Assembly: GCA_963663635.2 (NCBI GenBank)
Contig: CAXXMY010000011.1
Span: 248,001 to 312,000 of the forward strand
DNA: 64,000 nt
Direction of reading: 5' to 3'
DNA from: Poriferisodalis sp963663635
GTDB taxonomy: Bacteria > Actinomycetota > Acidimicrobiia > Acidimicrobiales > Poriferisodalaceae
Each line of letters begins with the position of its first letter. Positions within the stretch are counted from its first letter, which is position 1. The notes under the pieces are model-generated. The model had not been told where the DNA came from, ran no database searches, and saw only the letters and a list, made by a program, of their open reading frames with translations. Shown piece by piece: positions 1 to 8,993 of this stretch. A program made the translations under genes and the position numbers.

Positions 1-2
1 GC

Positions 3-806
3 GGTGATGAATTGCCCGGAGGCGGCCTGCTCCTGTTCGAGCCAGAACGCGCCCGCCGTTTGGTTGCTATGTACGGCCACCCAGCGACATCGCAGCTCGG
101 AGTGCTGGGAGAACAGGATCCGTCCCAGGGAGTGGCGCGCCTGCGGTCCATCGCTGACGGCTACGACGCGGACGGTTCGGACGTGCTGCTTGCCTTCGAG
201 ATCATCGCAACCGTTGCGTCAGCCAGAGCGGGTCGTGATGGCGATTACTCCAACGAGACTGCCCTTGATGAGATCAGGCCGTGGATCACCGCAGCATCTG
301 CCAACGACATGTACGTGGTGCTGGACCTGCAGCCGGGCCGAACCGATTTCCTCACCCAAGCCAAGCGGTATGAGGAATTCCTGCGGCTCCCCCATGTCGG
401 GCTGGCGCTTGATCCCGAATGGCGACTCAGTCCCGGCCAGGTGCATCTACGCCAGATCGGCACGGTCGATGCTTCCGAGATCAACGAGGTCGTGCAATGG
501 CTGGCCGGTCTCGTCCGTTCGGAGGCCCTGCCTCAGAAGCTGTTGATTCTGCACCAATTCCGCTTCTCGATGATCACGAACCGCGATTTGGTCGAGACCC
601 CCGCGGAGCTGGCGGTGCTGATCCACATGGACGGACAAGGCCCGATCGGCACGAAATACAGCACGTGGGATGCGTTGACCGGGCAGCCCGACGCCTATCG
701 CTTCTACTGGGGCTGGAAGAACTTCTACGACGAAGACTTCCCCACCCCCACCGCGGAGCAGGTGCTGGGTCTCACCCCTTCGCCGCTGTACGTGTCGTAT
801 CAGTAG
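3..806 (+). CDS. Conserved hypothetical protein, 5'-truncated by window edge
   Basis: The reading frame is open from the first complete codon of the window (Gly-Asp-Glu-Leu-Pro-Gly...), so the true start lies to the left; about 267 residues are visible. The segment contains LGVLGEQDPS, LLAFEIIATVA, MYVVLDLQPGR and VGLALDPEW, alternating hydrophobic strands with acidic residues. This reads like a TIM-barrel-type extracellular domain seen in actinobacterial secreted hypotheticals. No catalytic assignment can be made. The missing N-terminus would show whether it carries a signal peptide or lipobox. The protein ends 94 bp before the aminotransferase, which has its own GTG start. Confidence 0.75.
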   Translation, partial: GDELPGGGLLLFEPERARRLVAMYGHPATSQLGVLGEQDPSQGVARLRSIADGYDADGSDVLLAFEIIATVASARAGRDGDYSNETALDEIRPWITAASANDMYVVLDLQPGRTDFLTQAKRYEEFLRLPHVGLALDPEWRLSPGQVHLRQIGTVDASEINEVVQWLAGLVRSEALPQKLLILHQFRFSMITNRDLVETPAELAVLIHMDGQGPIGTKYSTWDALTGQPDAYRFYWGWKNFYDEDFPTPTAEQVLGLTPSPLYVSYQ

Positions 807-900
807 ACCGCCGGTCACGTTCCGGGTCTCCGTCTCCGTGTCGTTCGCGAAGGGCAGCGTGGTGGCGAGAACCCGCTGATCGCGCCGTAACCTCCGCAAC

Positions 901-2061
901 GTGGCACGGCTGCCATACCTGAATTCGCGCCTGCAGGGCTACCAGTCGACGATCTTCGCCGAGATGTCTGCGCTCGCTGTGCGCACTGGGGCCATCAACT
1001 TGGGGCAGGGCTTTCCTGACACCGACGGGCCGACGGAGGTACTTGAAGCAGCCGTTGCGGCGATTCGCAGCGGCACCGCGAACCAATATCCGCCGGGCAT
1101 CGGCATCCCGGAGCTTCGCCACGCCGTGGCCCGGCACCAATCCCGCTTCTGGGGCATGGATGTCGACCCCGATAGCGAGGTGCTCATCACCGCGGGGGCA
1201 AGCGAGGCATTGGCGGCCAGCATCTTGGCGCTGACCGAGGTGGGCGATGACGTGCTCACGTTCGAGCCCTGGTACGACCTCTATGGCGCGGTCATCTCGA
1301 TGGCGGGAGCGGTGCGCAAGGTGGTCACCCTGCGCCCGCCCGACTACAGCTTCGATCCCGACGAGCTAGCGGCCGCGGTGACACCGCGCACGCGGCTACT
1401 GGTGCTCAACAGCCCGCACAACCCCACCGGCAAGGTGTTCAGCCGGGCCGAGTTGGAGGCCATTGCCGAGGTTGCCATCGAGCGCGATCTCATCGTGGTG
1501 ACCGACGAGGTGTACGAGCACCTGACCTTCGACGGCGAGCACATACCGATCGCCACGCTGCCGGGCATGGCCGACCGGACCGTGACCATTTCGAGCGGCG
1601 GCAAGACGTTTGCCGTCACCGGCTGGAAGATCGGATGGGTCTGCGCACGCCCAGCGCTGGTCGCGGCGGTGCGAACGGCCAAGCAATGGCTGACCTATGT
1701 CAGCGGCGGACCGTTCCAGCACGCCATCGCCGCCGGACTCGACCTCGGCGACGACTACTTCAAGGCCCTGGCCGAGGACTTGTGTGCCAAGCGGGACCGA
1801 CTGTCAGCAGGCCTGCGATCGACCGGCCTCGAAGTGTTCGAGCCGTCCGGTACGTACTTCATAACGGCCGACATCCGCTCGATCGGCCACGACGACGGCA
1901 TCGAGTTCTGCTGGGGGCTGCCGGAGCGGATCGGTGTGGCCGCAGTGCCCAACGTCGTGATGTACGACAACGTCGATGAGGGCCGCCACCTTGTTCGCTT
2001 CGCCTTCTGCAAGCAGCACGACGTCCTCGACGCAGCTATCGAGCGCCTGAAGACGCTCTGA
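901..2061 (+). CDS. Class I/II pyridoxal-phosphate aminotransferase
   Basis: 386-residue fold-type I aminotransferase. The cofactor-binding lysine is K235 in SSGGKTFAVTGWKIGW. The family motifs NSPHNPTG (about 170-177) and TDEVYEHL (about 201-208) and a C-terminal arginine in VRFAF are also present. The closest family by eye is the DapC / methionine aminotransferase (YbdL) / kynurenine aminotransferase group, so the substrate could be N-succinyl-LL-2-amino-6-ketopimelate or a methionine-type amino acid; the sequence alone does not decide. The start is GTG with no clear ribosome binding site, compatible with a leaderless transcript. A perfect 7-bp hairpin follows the stop codon. Confidence 0.9.
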   Translation: MARLPYLNSRLQGYQSTIFAEMSALAVRTGAINLGQGFPDTDGPTEVLEAAVAAIRSGTANQYPPGIGIPELRHAVARHQSRFWGMDVDPDSEVLITAGASEALAASILALTEVGDDVLTFEPWYDLYGAVISMAGAVRKVVTLRPPDYSFDPDELAAAVTPRTRLLVLNSPHNPTGKVFSRAELEAIAEVAIERDLIVVTDEVYEHLTFDGEHIPIATLPGMADRTVTISSGGKTFAVTGWKIGWVCARPALVAAVRTAKQWLTYVSGGPFQHAIAAGLDLGDDYFKALAEDLCAKRDRLSAGLRSTGLEVFEPSGTYFITADIRSIGHDDGIEFCWGLPERIGVAAVPNVVMYDNVDEGRHLVRFAFCKQHDVLDAAIERLKTL

Positions 2062-2067
2062 CAACAG

Positions 2068-2084
2068 CCGTGGCAAAGCCACGG
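2068..2084 (+). terminator. Hairpin after the aminotransferase gene
   Basis: CCGTGGC-AAA-GCCACGG is a perfect 7-bp stem with a 3-base loop beginning 7 bases after the aminotransferase stop. No T-run follows, so it is at best a tail-less terminator of the kind common in GC-rich actinobacteria. Confidence 0.45.
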
Positions 2085-2113
2085 ATCAGCCCGAGCCGAC
2101 CTGCTCGCATTTA

Positions 2114-2206
2114 CTCTCAACAGTTTAGAGTAGTTGAGAGCACGTCAGAATTCCCAGTGTTTATGCGGGTCTCCGAGACGCGAACTGTTGAGAGCAGTTG
2201 AGAGCA
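2114..2206. repeat. GTTGAGAG repeat cluster, downstream side of the AlbA_2 gene
   Basis: Contains CTCTCAAC (2114-2121) inverted against GTTGAGAG (2133-2140) around the first copy of a 21-bp direct repeat (2123-2143, core GTTTAGAGTAGTTGAGAG). Two abutting copies of GTTGAGAGCA follow at 2187-2196 and 2197-2206. The 21-bp element recurs without mismatch at 3688-3708 on the other side of the AlbA_2 gene. The region is visibly more AT-rich than its surroundings. Confidence 0.8.
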
Positions 2207-2214
2207 GGACGCTG

Positions 2215-3639
2215 TCAGCGAATTTGCTCCCTGACACGCCAATACGCCCATGGGTCGTTGAGCGACTGCCCCAGCCACTCGACGAGACCAAGGTCGCGAA
2301 GCCGTCCGAGATCCTTGAGGACCACTGGGCGGGACCAGCCGCTGGCCTCGACGACATCACCAGTGGACAGCCCGTCATGTGCACGCAGCAGTCCCAACAG
2401 CTGCCGTTGGCGAGGCAGGAGCTGTCGCTCAAGTTCTGCGTTCACAGTGAAGCTCGACAAAGTGAGCTGCACCGAGACGGACGTCTGCTGAAATTCCGGG
2501 TCGGCAAGTCCGGCAGCGCGCATCTCGTCAAACATACGCCGGATACCCTCACCGAGTTCCTGCCCGTAGCGAAGCTCGGCGCACACTCGGGCAATGCGGG
2601 GGTTTCGAGCAAAGCGCATGATTTCCCGCGGGTCGACGGGGTCGGACAGGCCGGGAAAGCGCCCCGGGCTGCTCACCTCGACCCGATCGTCGAATATCTC
2701 GATTCGGATGTGGTCGCCGGCATAGCCGTACGAGCGATGCACAACAGCGTTGACCAAGCCTTCGAGCCATGCATCCGTAGGAATGATCGGCATACGTTCG
2801 AAGCGTCCGCCGGTCCCCAAAGCGCGTCGACTGGGGACCAGGTTGGTGATGGCCTCGCGTGCGGCGCTGAGCTGACGCGGCAGCGGACCGTCGATGCGCA
2901 TGTCGGATTCCAGCTGCTGGCGGCTCCCGGAACCTCGCTCATGTCCGCGGTAGCGCAAGACGCGGACTTCGGCTTGAGGGAGCCACGTCTGCGGCATTGG
3001 GGCGAAGAGCAACGCGGCTGCGACGGTGACTCCACCGTCGGCAGTCACGAGCCCTCGAGCCAGGAGCAAGCGCCGAGGGTCCGTGGATCCAGTCGCCTGC
3101 ATGTACTCGTCCAGCAGCGCGGCATTGAGATCGGCCACATCGAGATCCGGCAACACGGTCGCCTCGTAAACGGCCTGTCCCTTGTCGGCAAGCAGTTCAC
3201 GGCGCTGATCGAAGCGCAGCTTGCGCGTCTCATCGCCGACTCGCAGGTACGCCGTGTCGTCAGTGGTGGAATGCACGACACCTGACGCCTCGATGCGTAC
3301 GACGAGCAGGTGATCCGCATTGCCGCGGTGATTGACACATTCCACGAGGCGGGTCTCGCATGGGACCGTCGGCATCGTGAAGTCCATGGCAGCCTGTTGC
3401 CAGCCGGACAACCGCCCCGGGCCGGCGTCGTTGACGCCCTCCACTTGTCCGTCGCGGAGCCCGATGACGATGGTGCCGCCGTCGGCGTTTGCGAACCCCA
3501 CGAGCGCTTCGACCAGTTGCCGCGGCCCGAGCTTTGGTCCTTTCCGGTCGAACCACTGATCTTCGGGCAGCTCGAGTAGGAGCATCCCGCGTTCGCGAAC
3601 TTCAGCGGCAAGAGCTAGATCCACATTTTTTGCCGCCAT
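2215..3639 (-). CDS. AlbA_2 (Schlafen-like) domain ATP-binding regulator with winged helix
   Basis: About 474 residues from the ATG at 3639, chosen because GGGAG lies just upstream; an in-frame GTG at 3708 would place the start inside the 21-bp repeat. Domains in order: an N-terminal AlbA_2 domain (QLVEALVGFANADGGTIVIGL, roughly residues 40-65), a GHKL-like ATPase region (WLEGLVNAVVHRSYGYAGDH and RVEVSSPGRFPG, roughly 300-350), and a C-terminal winged helix (GLSTGDVVEASGWSR). Such proteins are usually annotated as putative DNA-binding or transcriptional regulators and are often accessory or mobile. Function is unproven. The palindrome 3679-3695, about 40-55 bp upstream of the start, suggests autoregulation (inference). 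The perfect direct repeats on both sides suggest a cassette-like insertion. Confidence 0.8.
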   Translation of the reverse strand: MAAKNVDLALAAEVRERGMLLLELPEDQWFDRKGPKLGPRQLVEALVGFANADGGTIVIGLRDGQVEGVNDAGPGRLSGWQQAAMDFTMPTVPCETRLVECVNHRGNADHLLVVRIEASGVVHSTTDDTAYLRVGDETRKLRFDQRRELLADKGQAVYEATVLPDLDVADLNAALLDEYMQATGSTDPRRLLLARGLVTADGGVTVAAALLFAPMPQTWLPQAEVRVLRYRGHERGSGSRQQLESDMRIDGPLPRQLSAAREAITNLVPSRRALGTGGRFERMPIIPTDAWLEGLVNAVVHRSYGYAGDHIRIEIFDDRVEVSSPGRFPGLSDPVDPREIMRFARNPRIARVCAELRYGQELGEGIRRMFDEMRAAGLADPEFQQTSVSVQLTLSSFTVNAELERQLLPRQRQLLGLLRAHDGLSTGDVVEASGWSRPVVLKDLGRLRDLGLVEWLGQSLNDPWAYWRVREQIR

Positions 3640-3678
3640 CTGCCGGCTCCCATCATGGCGATCTAGCCAGGCACTCTT

Positions 3679-3708
3679 CTCTAAAATGTTTAGAGTAGTT
3701 GAGAGCAC
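3679..3708. promoter_or_regulatory. Palindrome plus second 21-bp repeat copy upstream of AlbA_2 gene
   Basis: CTCTAAA (3679-3685), three bases, then TTTAGAG (3689-3695) form a 7-3-7 palindrome. It overlaps the second perfect copy of the 21-bp repeat (3688-3708). The position 40-70 bp upstream of the preferred start fits an operator or promoter element for the divergently facing regulator gene; this is inferred from position and symmetry. Confidence 0.6.
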
Positions 3709-3735
3709 AATCGGGCTGGCGGGGGATGAGCTGGT

Positions 3736-4347
3736 TCAGCGCTTGGCGGAGGTGAACAGCCACACGGCGGCGGCTGAGCCGATCATGCCGCCGGTTGTCG
3801 AGAGCACCAGGTCAGCGACGGTGTCTTCGTAGGTGAGCGAAAGCCCGCCACCTGCACCGGTCTCTGCGACGATCCACTCGGCTGCTTCCCAGGCGACGAT
3901 CGCCAGCGCACCGAGTCCGGCGCCCAGCAGCCAGGCGTCGACGCGCGACATGCGGGCGCCGCCGCGCGCGTAGCGCCAGGCGTGAAACGCGCCCACCAGC
4001 AGGATCCAGTTGAGCGTGTGCAGCACGTCGTCGGTGGCGTCGAACGTGTCGTAGACGTACGCCAGGTTGCCGAGAGTGTCGATGAGGAACGGCGCCACGA
4101 TGAGCACGTCGGCGGTTGCGGGATACGGGCGGAACCTGCCCCGCCACGCCAGCGGCACGACGACGGCCGAGAGCATGAACAGGGGAAACCTGAATCCCAT
4201 CCCCTTGCCGTCGAGGTGGTCGAGGGGCAGCGTCAGTGCCGCCACGAAGCACAGCGCCAAGGCGACCTTGAAGGCGATAGCGACGGCAACGGCCCGGCGC
4301 GTCCCGTCGAACGCGACCCCTCCGTATTCGGGCGTCTCACGCATCAT
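3736..4347 (-). CDS. Six-helix integral membrane protein of unknown function
   Basis: 203 residues with about six hydrophobic segments: VAVAIAFKVALALCFVAAL, FPLFMLSAVVVPLAW, LIVAPFLIDTLGNLAYVY, VLHTLNWILLVGAFHAW, LLGAGLGALAIVAWEAAEW and VLSTTGGMIGSAAAVWLF. Charged residues inside helices 3-6 (FLIDTLG, DDVLHTLNW, WEAAEW, YEDTVADLVL) are reminiscent of VanZ/YjdF-like small membrane proteins, but I do not recognise a family with certainty. The start is one of two consecutive ATG codons. It lies 17 bp upstream of the stop of the LLM oxidoreductase gene on the same strand and may share its transcript. Confidence 0.75.
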   Translation of the reverse strand: MMRETPEYGGVAFDGTRRAVAVAIAFKVALALCFVAALTLPLDHLDGKGMGFRFPLFMLSAVVVPLAWRGRFRPYPATADVLIVAPFLIDTLGNLAYVYDTFDATDDVLHTLNWILLVGAFHAWRYARGGARMSRVDAWLLGAGLGALAIVAWEAAEWIVAETGAGGGLSLTYEDTVADLVLSTTGGMIGSAAAVWLFTSAKR

Positions 4348-4363
4348 CGTGCATCCCGACGGA

Positions 4364-5506
4364 TTATGAGCCCGCTCGCAAAGGCGCTATGACGCCCTCG
4401 GCGAACTCGTTGAGCATTGCCAGTTCTTGGTCTTGGGTGAAGTAGCCGACGTGGTGCCATAGGAAGAACTCAGTGACGCCGAATTCTTCGTGCAGCGAGC
4501 CGACGTGGTCGAGCTCCTGCTCGCGGCTGCCGCGCCAAACGCGACCCATCGGCACGACATAGGGCGGAGCATTGTAGGCCCAGTTGAACAGTTCCTCGAA
4601 GCCGGCGTACAGATCGGCCGCTTCGGCGGGCGTGCGACCCATCGTGAGATGACCGCCGATCGCCAGCGCATCGGCCGGCGTGGTGTCACGCCCCGAGCTG
4701 TGAGCCTCTTCGAGATAGACGTCGAGCGCCGTGCCGATGAAGCTCTGCCGCTCGGGGGCGACGAAGCTGACCATCTTCCCGCCCTCGCGCGCCCAGAACT
4801 TCGATGTCTCCATGCTGTAGCTGAACGGTGCATACACCGGCGGGTGCGGCTGCTGCAGCGGCCGGGGCACGATGCCGATCTCGCGCAGCATCCTGTTCTC
4901 GTCGACCGCAGTCGGGTCGAAGTCGTCGGTGGGCGGGAAGTGCCACTCCATCTCGGGCGGGGCCTGCCAGAACTCGCCTTGGATCGACACCTTCTCCTGG
5001 GTCCACAGCGACTTGACGAGGTGCCAGTTCTCATACAGCGCCCGGCGGTTGCGCTGGTCGGCGTCGGATTTATCGGATTCCGTGGACGTGATGCCCAGGT
5101 GCTGGCCGAAGGTTCCTGTCCAGCGGGGCGTGTTGCCCCGCGAGAACCCCACGAAGGTTCGTCCGCCGGTGAAGTGGTCGAGCATGGCGATGTTCTCGGC
5201 GAGCTGGATCGGATTGACGGCAGTGAGGTTCATGCCGAGTTGGCCGACCCGCATCCGCTCGGTGTGCTGAGCCACGAAGTAGTCCCAGAACAGCGGGTTG
5301 GTGGTGGTCTCGATGCCTTCCACCTGCAGGTGCTGCTCGGTCATGGCGAAGCCGTCGTAGCCCACCGACTCGGCAAACTGCATCTGGGTCCGCACGTGGT
5401 CCATGAGGGTCTGCCAGCGCTCCGGGATCGATCCGGCGAGGCCGATCTGCTCGCCGCGGCGGCGCATGTAGGGCACCACCAGGATCGTGAAGCGGAAGTC
5501 GGTCAT
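4364..5506 (-). CDS. LLM-class flavin-dependent oxidoreductase
   Basis: 380-residue luciferase-like monooxygenase. The ATG at 5506 (MTDFRFTILVVPYMRRRG) was chosen because residues further upstream have no protein-like character. Family features include GYDGFAMTEQHLQVEG near the N-terminus, GQLGMNLTAVNPIQLAENIAMLD, and FVGFSRGNTPRW. The cofactor (FMN or F420) and substrate are not evident. It is divergent from the PaaK-like ligase gene, sharing a 124-bp intergenic region, which hints at co-regulation in aromatic or acyl-CoA catabolism (inference). A purine-rich AGAAAGGAT lies upstream of the start. Confidence 0.87.
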   Translation of the reverse strand: MTDFRFTILVVPYMRRRGEQIGLAGSIPERWQTLMDHVRTQMQFAESVGYDGFAMTEQHLQVEGIETTTNPLFWDYFVAQHTERMRVGQLGMNLTAVNPIQLAENIAMLDHFTGGRTFVGFSRGNTPRWTGTFGQHLGITSTESDKSDADQRNRRALYENWHLVKSLWTQEKVSIQGEFWQAPPEMEWHFPPTDDFDPTAVDENRMLREIGIVPRPLQQPHPPVYAPFSYSMETSKFWAREGGKMVSFVAPERQSFIGTALDVYLEEAHSSGRDTTPADALAIGGHLTMGRTPAEAADLYAGFEELFNWAYNAPPYVVPMGRVWRGSREQELDHVGSLHEEFGVTEFFLWHHVGYFTQDQELAMLNEFAEGVIAPLRAGS

Positions 5507-5630
5507 CGGAATCCGGAGATCCTTTCTGTGCGCCGCGTCTTGCAGCAGCCGCCGCACAGACTGCAACACTAGGAAGCCGACCCACGAACTCGCCCACCCG
5601 GCATCATCCGAGCGCGGAAGGAACCGCCAC

Positions 5631-6929
5631 ATGCCCAAGTTCGAACCCATTGCAGGGAGGGGCCTGCACACCATCGAGAATGCCCCGATCTCCGAGATTC
5701 GCGCCCTGCAGCTCGAGCGGATGAAGTGGAGCCTGGCGCACGCCTACGCCCACGTGCCGGTCTATCGGCAGCTGTTCGACCAGGCGGGCGTTCACCCATC
5801 GGACCTGGGCAGCCTCGATGACCTGCAGCGGTTCCCGTTCACGTCCAAGGCCGAGCTGCGCGACAACTACCCCTTCGGCATGTTCGCGGTGCCCCGGGAG
5901 CAGGTGGTGCGGGTCCATGCATCGTCGGGCACGACCGGCAAGCCGACGGTGGTCGGCTACACCCAGTCTGATCTGGACATGTGGTCCCACGTGTTCCAGC
6001 GCTCGTTGGTGGCCGCTGGCGTGCGTCCGGGCGATGTCGTGCACGTTGCCTACGGCTACGGCCTGTTCACCGGCGGGCTGGGAGCGCACTACGGCGCTGA
6101 GCAGTTCGGCTGCACGGTGGTGCCGGCGTCGGTCGGCCAGACCGCTCGACAGGTGCAGCTGCTCGTGGACTTCGACGCCGATGTGCTGTGTGCGACGCCG
6201 TCGTACGCCCTGGTGGTGGCCGACGAGTTCCGGAACCAGGGCATCGACCCCGCGTCGACGTCGCTGAGGGTCGGCATCTTCGGCGCGGAGCCGTGGTCAG
6301 AGGCGATGCGGGCCGAGCTCGAGGACGCGTTCGGCATAGACGCCGTGGACATCTATGGCCTCTCGGAGGTCATCGGCGGCGGCGTGGCGAACGAGTGCGT
6401 CGAGACGAAGGACGGCCCGACGATCTGGGAGGACCACTTCTACCCCGAGATCGTCGACCCCGACTCGGGCGAGGTGTTGGGTGAGGGCGAGACCGGCGAG
6501 CTGGTCTTCACATCGCTCACCAAAGTGGCGATGCCGGTGATTCGATACCGCACCCGCGACATCTGCTCATTGCAGCCCGGGACCGCTCGTTCCATGCGTC
6601 GCATGGGACGGGTTGCTGCTCGCACCGACGACATGCTCATCATCCGCGGCGTCAACGTGTTTCCCAGCCAATTCGAGGAGCTGGTGTCGGCGAACGCCCG
6701 GCTCACGCCGCACTTCGTGCTGGAAGTTCACCAGGGCGGCCGCCTCGAAGGCATCACCGCCGTCCTCGAACCGAAGCCCGATGCTGGCGATCACGATGCG
6801 ATCGCTGAGGAATTCGCCAGCACCGTGCGCCAACGCATCGGCATCGCCGTGGATGTGCGTTGCGTCGCACCCGACACCATCGAGCGCTCCGCTGGCAAGG
6901 CGATGCGCGTGCGCGACTTGCGGGGCTAG
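5631..6929 (+). CDS. Phenylacetate-CoA ligase-like (PaaK family) adenylate-forming enzyme
   Basis: 432 residues from ATG 5631, preceded by GGAAGGAA. The ATP/AMP-binding P-loop is SSGTTGKP (98-105), the aromatic/adenylate motif YGLSE is at 242-246, YRTRD follows, then the hinge region DDMLIIRGVNVFPSQ and a C-terminal SAGKAMRVRD containing the likely catalytic lysine. The length matches PaaK enzymes (about 430-440 residues). The family activates an aryl or acyl carboxylate to its CoA thioester via an adenylate. No other paa genes are in the window, so the substrate could be another aryl acid. Confidence 0.88.
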   Translation: MPKFEPIAGRGLHTIENAPISEIRALQLERMKWSLAHAYAHVPVYRQLFDQAGVHPSDLGSLDDLQRFPFTSKAELRDNYPFGMFAVPREQVVRVHASSGTTGKPTVVGYTQSDLDMWSHVFQRSLVAAGVRPGDVVHVAYGYGLFTGGLGAHYGAEQFGCTVVPASVGQTARQVQLLVDFDADVLCATPSYALVVADEFRNQGIDPASTSLRVGIFGAEPWSEAMRAELEDAFGIDAVDIYGLSEVIGGGVANECVETKDGPTIWEDHFYPEIVDPDSGEVLGEGETGELVFTSLTKVAMPVIRYRTRDICSLQPGTARSMRRMGRVAARTDDMLIIRGVNVFPSQFEELVSANARLTPHFVLEVHQGGRLEGITAVLEPKPDAGDHDAIAEEFASTVRQRIGIAVDVRCVAPDTIERSAGKAMRVRDLRG

Positions 6930-6967
6930 GCGGGACCTCGGCGCGCTCAACCGATCGTGCGGCGGAC

Positions 6968-8149
6968 CTACAGCGGCTCGGTTCCCTCTTCGAGCACCTT
7001 CAGGTAACCCGAGTACACAAACACGCGGTTGCGACGCTGACCGGTTGCCTCCGAGGTGATGCCCAGTTCGATAAGCCGAGTCATGGCATTGTTCACAGCG
7101 GGCCATGAGAGGCCGGTGAGTTCCGCACTCGTGTCGACATTGAGAACTGGCCGTCGCATCAGAGTTGCGTGCACTCGCAGCGCCGAACCTGCAGCCCTGC
7201 CGCTGGCGCTCTCGATCAACTTGCGGTCGTTCGAAGCCACTTCTTCGAGACGTTGCGTCGTTTGCAGTGCGGCTTCAGCCGTCGAACGGATGCCCTCGAG
7301 GAAGAACAGCAGCCACGCACGCCAGTCGCCCTCCAACCGCACACGGTTCAGCATCTCGTAGTAATCCGACCGGTTCTGCTTGAAGTACAGACTCGGGTAG
7401 AACGCCTGCGTTGACAGCACATTGCGGTCGAGCAGCAGAAGCGTGATGAGCATGCGGCCGATGCGACCGTTGCCGTCGAGGAAGGGGTGGATCGTTTCGA
7501 ACTGCACGTGTGCGAGGCCGGCGCGCAGCAGTGGAGGTAGGTCGTCGTCCGCATGCAAGAACTTCTCCAAGTCGGAGATCGCCTGCTGCGCCTCAGGTGC
7601 CGGTGGCGGTACGAATGCTGCAGTGCCGGGTCGCTCGCCGCCGATCCAATTCTGAGAGGTGCGGAACTCGCCGGGATGCTTGTCCGTGCCCCGTCCGGTG
7701 GACAGCAGGATCTCATGAGCTTGTCGCAGCAGCCGATTGCAGAGCGGGAGACCTGACGGGTCCATTATCTGCGCGACAGCGTGCTCGATTGCGGCGACGT
7801 AAGTCGAGACTTCCATGACATCGTCGAGTGGCACGCCCGGCGCCGCATCGAGTTCATGCTGCATGAGATCGGAGAGCGATGACTGTGTCCCCTCGATCTG
7901 CGACGACAGCACAGCTTCCTTGCGGACGTACGAGTAGATGAGCAGGGCCTTGTTGGGGAGGTAGCGGATCGCCCCATCGAACCGGCCGAGTGCACGACTT
8001 GCCTCGTCGAGCGCCTTGATCAGCGGCCCGTCGATCTGTAGCGGTGGGTCGGGTGGCAGCGGTGCAGGCACGAACGCCCGCACTTCTTCGCCGTCGTATG
8101 AGGTGACGACATACTCACCGGTCGGGCCGCGGAGTCGAGTTGTGGGCAT
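6968..8149 (-). CDS. Fic family protein with N-terminal inhibitory motif and winged helix
   Basis: 393 residues from ATG 8149, preceded by AGGAGGGG. The Fic active-site motif HPFLDGNGRIGR (221-232) is intact, so AMP or another nucleotide-monophosphate transfer to protein hydroxyls is plausible. The inhibitory-helix motif S82xxxEG (SSQIEG, 82-87) lies N-terminal in the same chain, typical of self-inhibited class II Fic proteins. The C-terminus is a winged helix (VDTSAELTGLSWPAVNNAM), suggesting DNA binding and perhaps autoregulation. The gene stands alone without a separate antitoxin, consistent with intramolecular inhibition. A second, frameshifted Fic gene lies at 60187-61316. Confidence 0.93.
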   Translation of the reverse strand: MPTTRLRGPTGEYVVTSYDGEEVRAFVPAPLPPDPPLQIDGPLIKALDEASRALGRFDGAIRYLPNKALLIYSYVRKEAVLSSQIEGTQSSLSDLMQHELDAAPGVPLDDVMEVSTYVAAIEHAVAQIMDPSGLPLCNRLLRQAHEILLSTGRGTDKHPGEFRTSQNWIGGERPGTAAFVPPPAPEAQQAISDLEKFLHADDDLPPLLRAGLAHVQFETIHPFLDGNGRIGRMLITLLLLDRNVLSTQAFYPSLYFKQNRSDYYEMLNRVRLEGDWRAWLLFFLEGIRSTAEAALQTTQRLEEVASNDRKLIESASGRAAGSALRVHATLMRRPVLNVDTSAELTGLSWPAVNNAMTRLIELGITSEATGQRRNRVFVYSGYLKVLEEGTEPL

Positions 8150-8584
8150 GTGATGCCCCTCCTGTTCGTCTGGGCTGGGACCCGTGCTGTGTGGCGCATC
8201 GCTGGCACCGCACGGACTCAAACAACTCGCCCCTACGATACCAGTATTAAACGTTAGAGCTGAATATTTGTTTGTGTGTGTATTTTTCTCGCGTTGTCAA
8301 ACTGTGCGAGATAACGCAACCAGCTATCTAGCTTGGGGTCACAACATTGGATAAGACTGCAGTGACGGGAACGACAGTCAAGCCCGTTTCGCAGGTTGCG
8401 CCCGTGCAGACACGCTGCTTGACCTCGCTCACCCCTGTCCTGCGGACGATCAGGTCACGATCTCGATCCGTCGGTGTGCGTGACCTACGAGGCCGTGCTG
8501 CTTCACTGCGCGCTACGGTGCTGCGGTTGCGCGACGCTTCGTCGTGCAGGCAGCTTGGAACACGAGACGCCGAAGGAGACAGTC
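8150..8584. other. Non-coding, AT-rich divergent promoter region
   Basis: About 435 bp with no supported gene between the divergent fic and NIPSNAP genes. The stretch 8238-8350 is markedly AT-rich and includes AATATT and a TCTCGC/GCGAGA inverted pair (8287-8292 and 8306-8311). CGTTAGAGC at 8252-8260 recurs in inverted orientation upstream of the second fic gene. Promoters for both flanking genes probably lie here; no -10/-35 pair is strong enough to name. Confidence 0.5.
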
Positions 8585-8893
8585 ATGAGCTTTGTGGAGA
8601 TGCGGCGGTACCGGCTCAAGGTTGGGGCGGCGGATCGCTGGGTGAAGGCGTACAAGTCGAAGGGCTACGAGGCGCAGCGCAAGTACCTCGGCGAGCCCGT
8701 GGGCTACTACACGATCGGCGTCGGCGACCTCAACGACATCATCCACATGTGGCGCTACGACACGCTGGAAGAACGCGCAGCCAAGCGCAAGGCGCTATTC
8801 GAGGATCCCCAGTGGCTGGAGTTCGTGGCCGAGATCGCGCCGCTAGTGGTGACGCAGGAGAATTCGATCCTGCACAGCATCCTCGACGACTGA
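8585..8893 (+). CDS. NIPSNAP-family protein
   Basis: 102 residues from ATG 8585, preceded by GAAGGAGA. It begins MSFVEMRRYRLKVGAADRW and contains GYYTIGVGDLNDIIHMWRY and PQWLEFVAEIAPLV. This is the pattern of the NIPSNAP domain (dimeric alpha-beta barrel): an N-terminal strand with RxYxLKxG, a central H-x-W-x-Y and a late WxxF. Biochemical role unknown; in bacteria such genes often sit beside catabolic enzymes. The aldolase gene follows 100 bp downstream on the same strand, so the two may be co-transcribed. Confidence 0.88.
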   Translation: MSFVEMRRYRLKVGAADRWVKAYKSKGYEAQRKYLGEPVGYYTIGVGDLNDIIHMWRYDTLEERAAKRKALFEDPQWLEFVAEIAPLVVTQENSILHSILDD

Positions 8894-8993
8894 CTCGGCG
8901 ATCTGCGGGGGTCCGGCCCCGGCAGACTTGGCCGGCCGTCGGCAACCGACGCACAGCCATCCCATTTGTGACCTGACGCGGGAGCGAACACCA

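Noticed and set aside
2134..3285. 383-codon plus-strand open frame opposite the AlbA_2 gene
   Set aside because: It is antisense to a gene with clear domain motifs, has no recognisable motif and is a GC-rich shadow frame.
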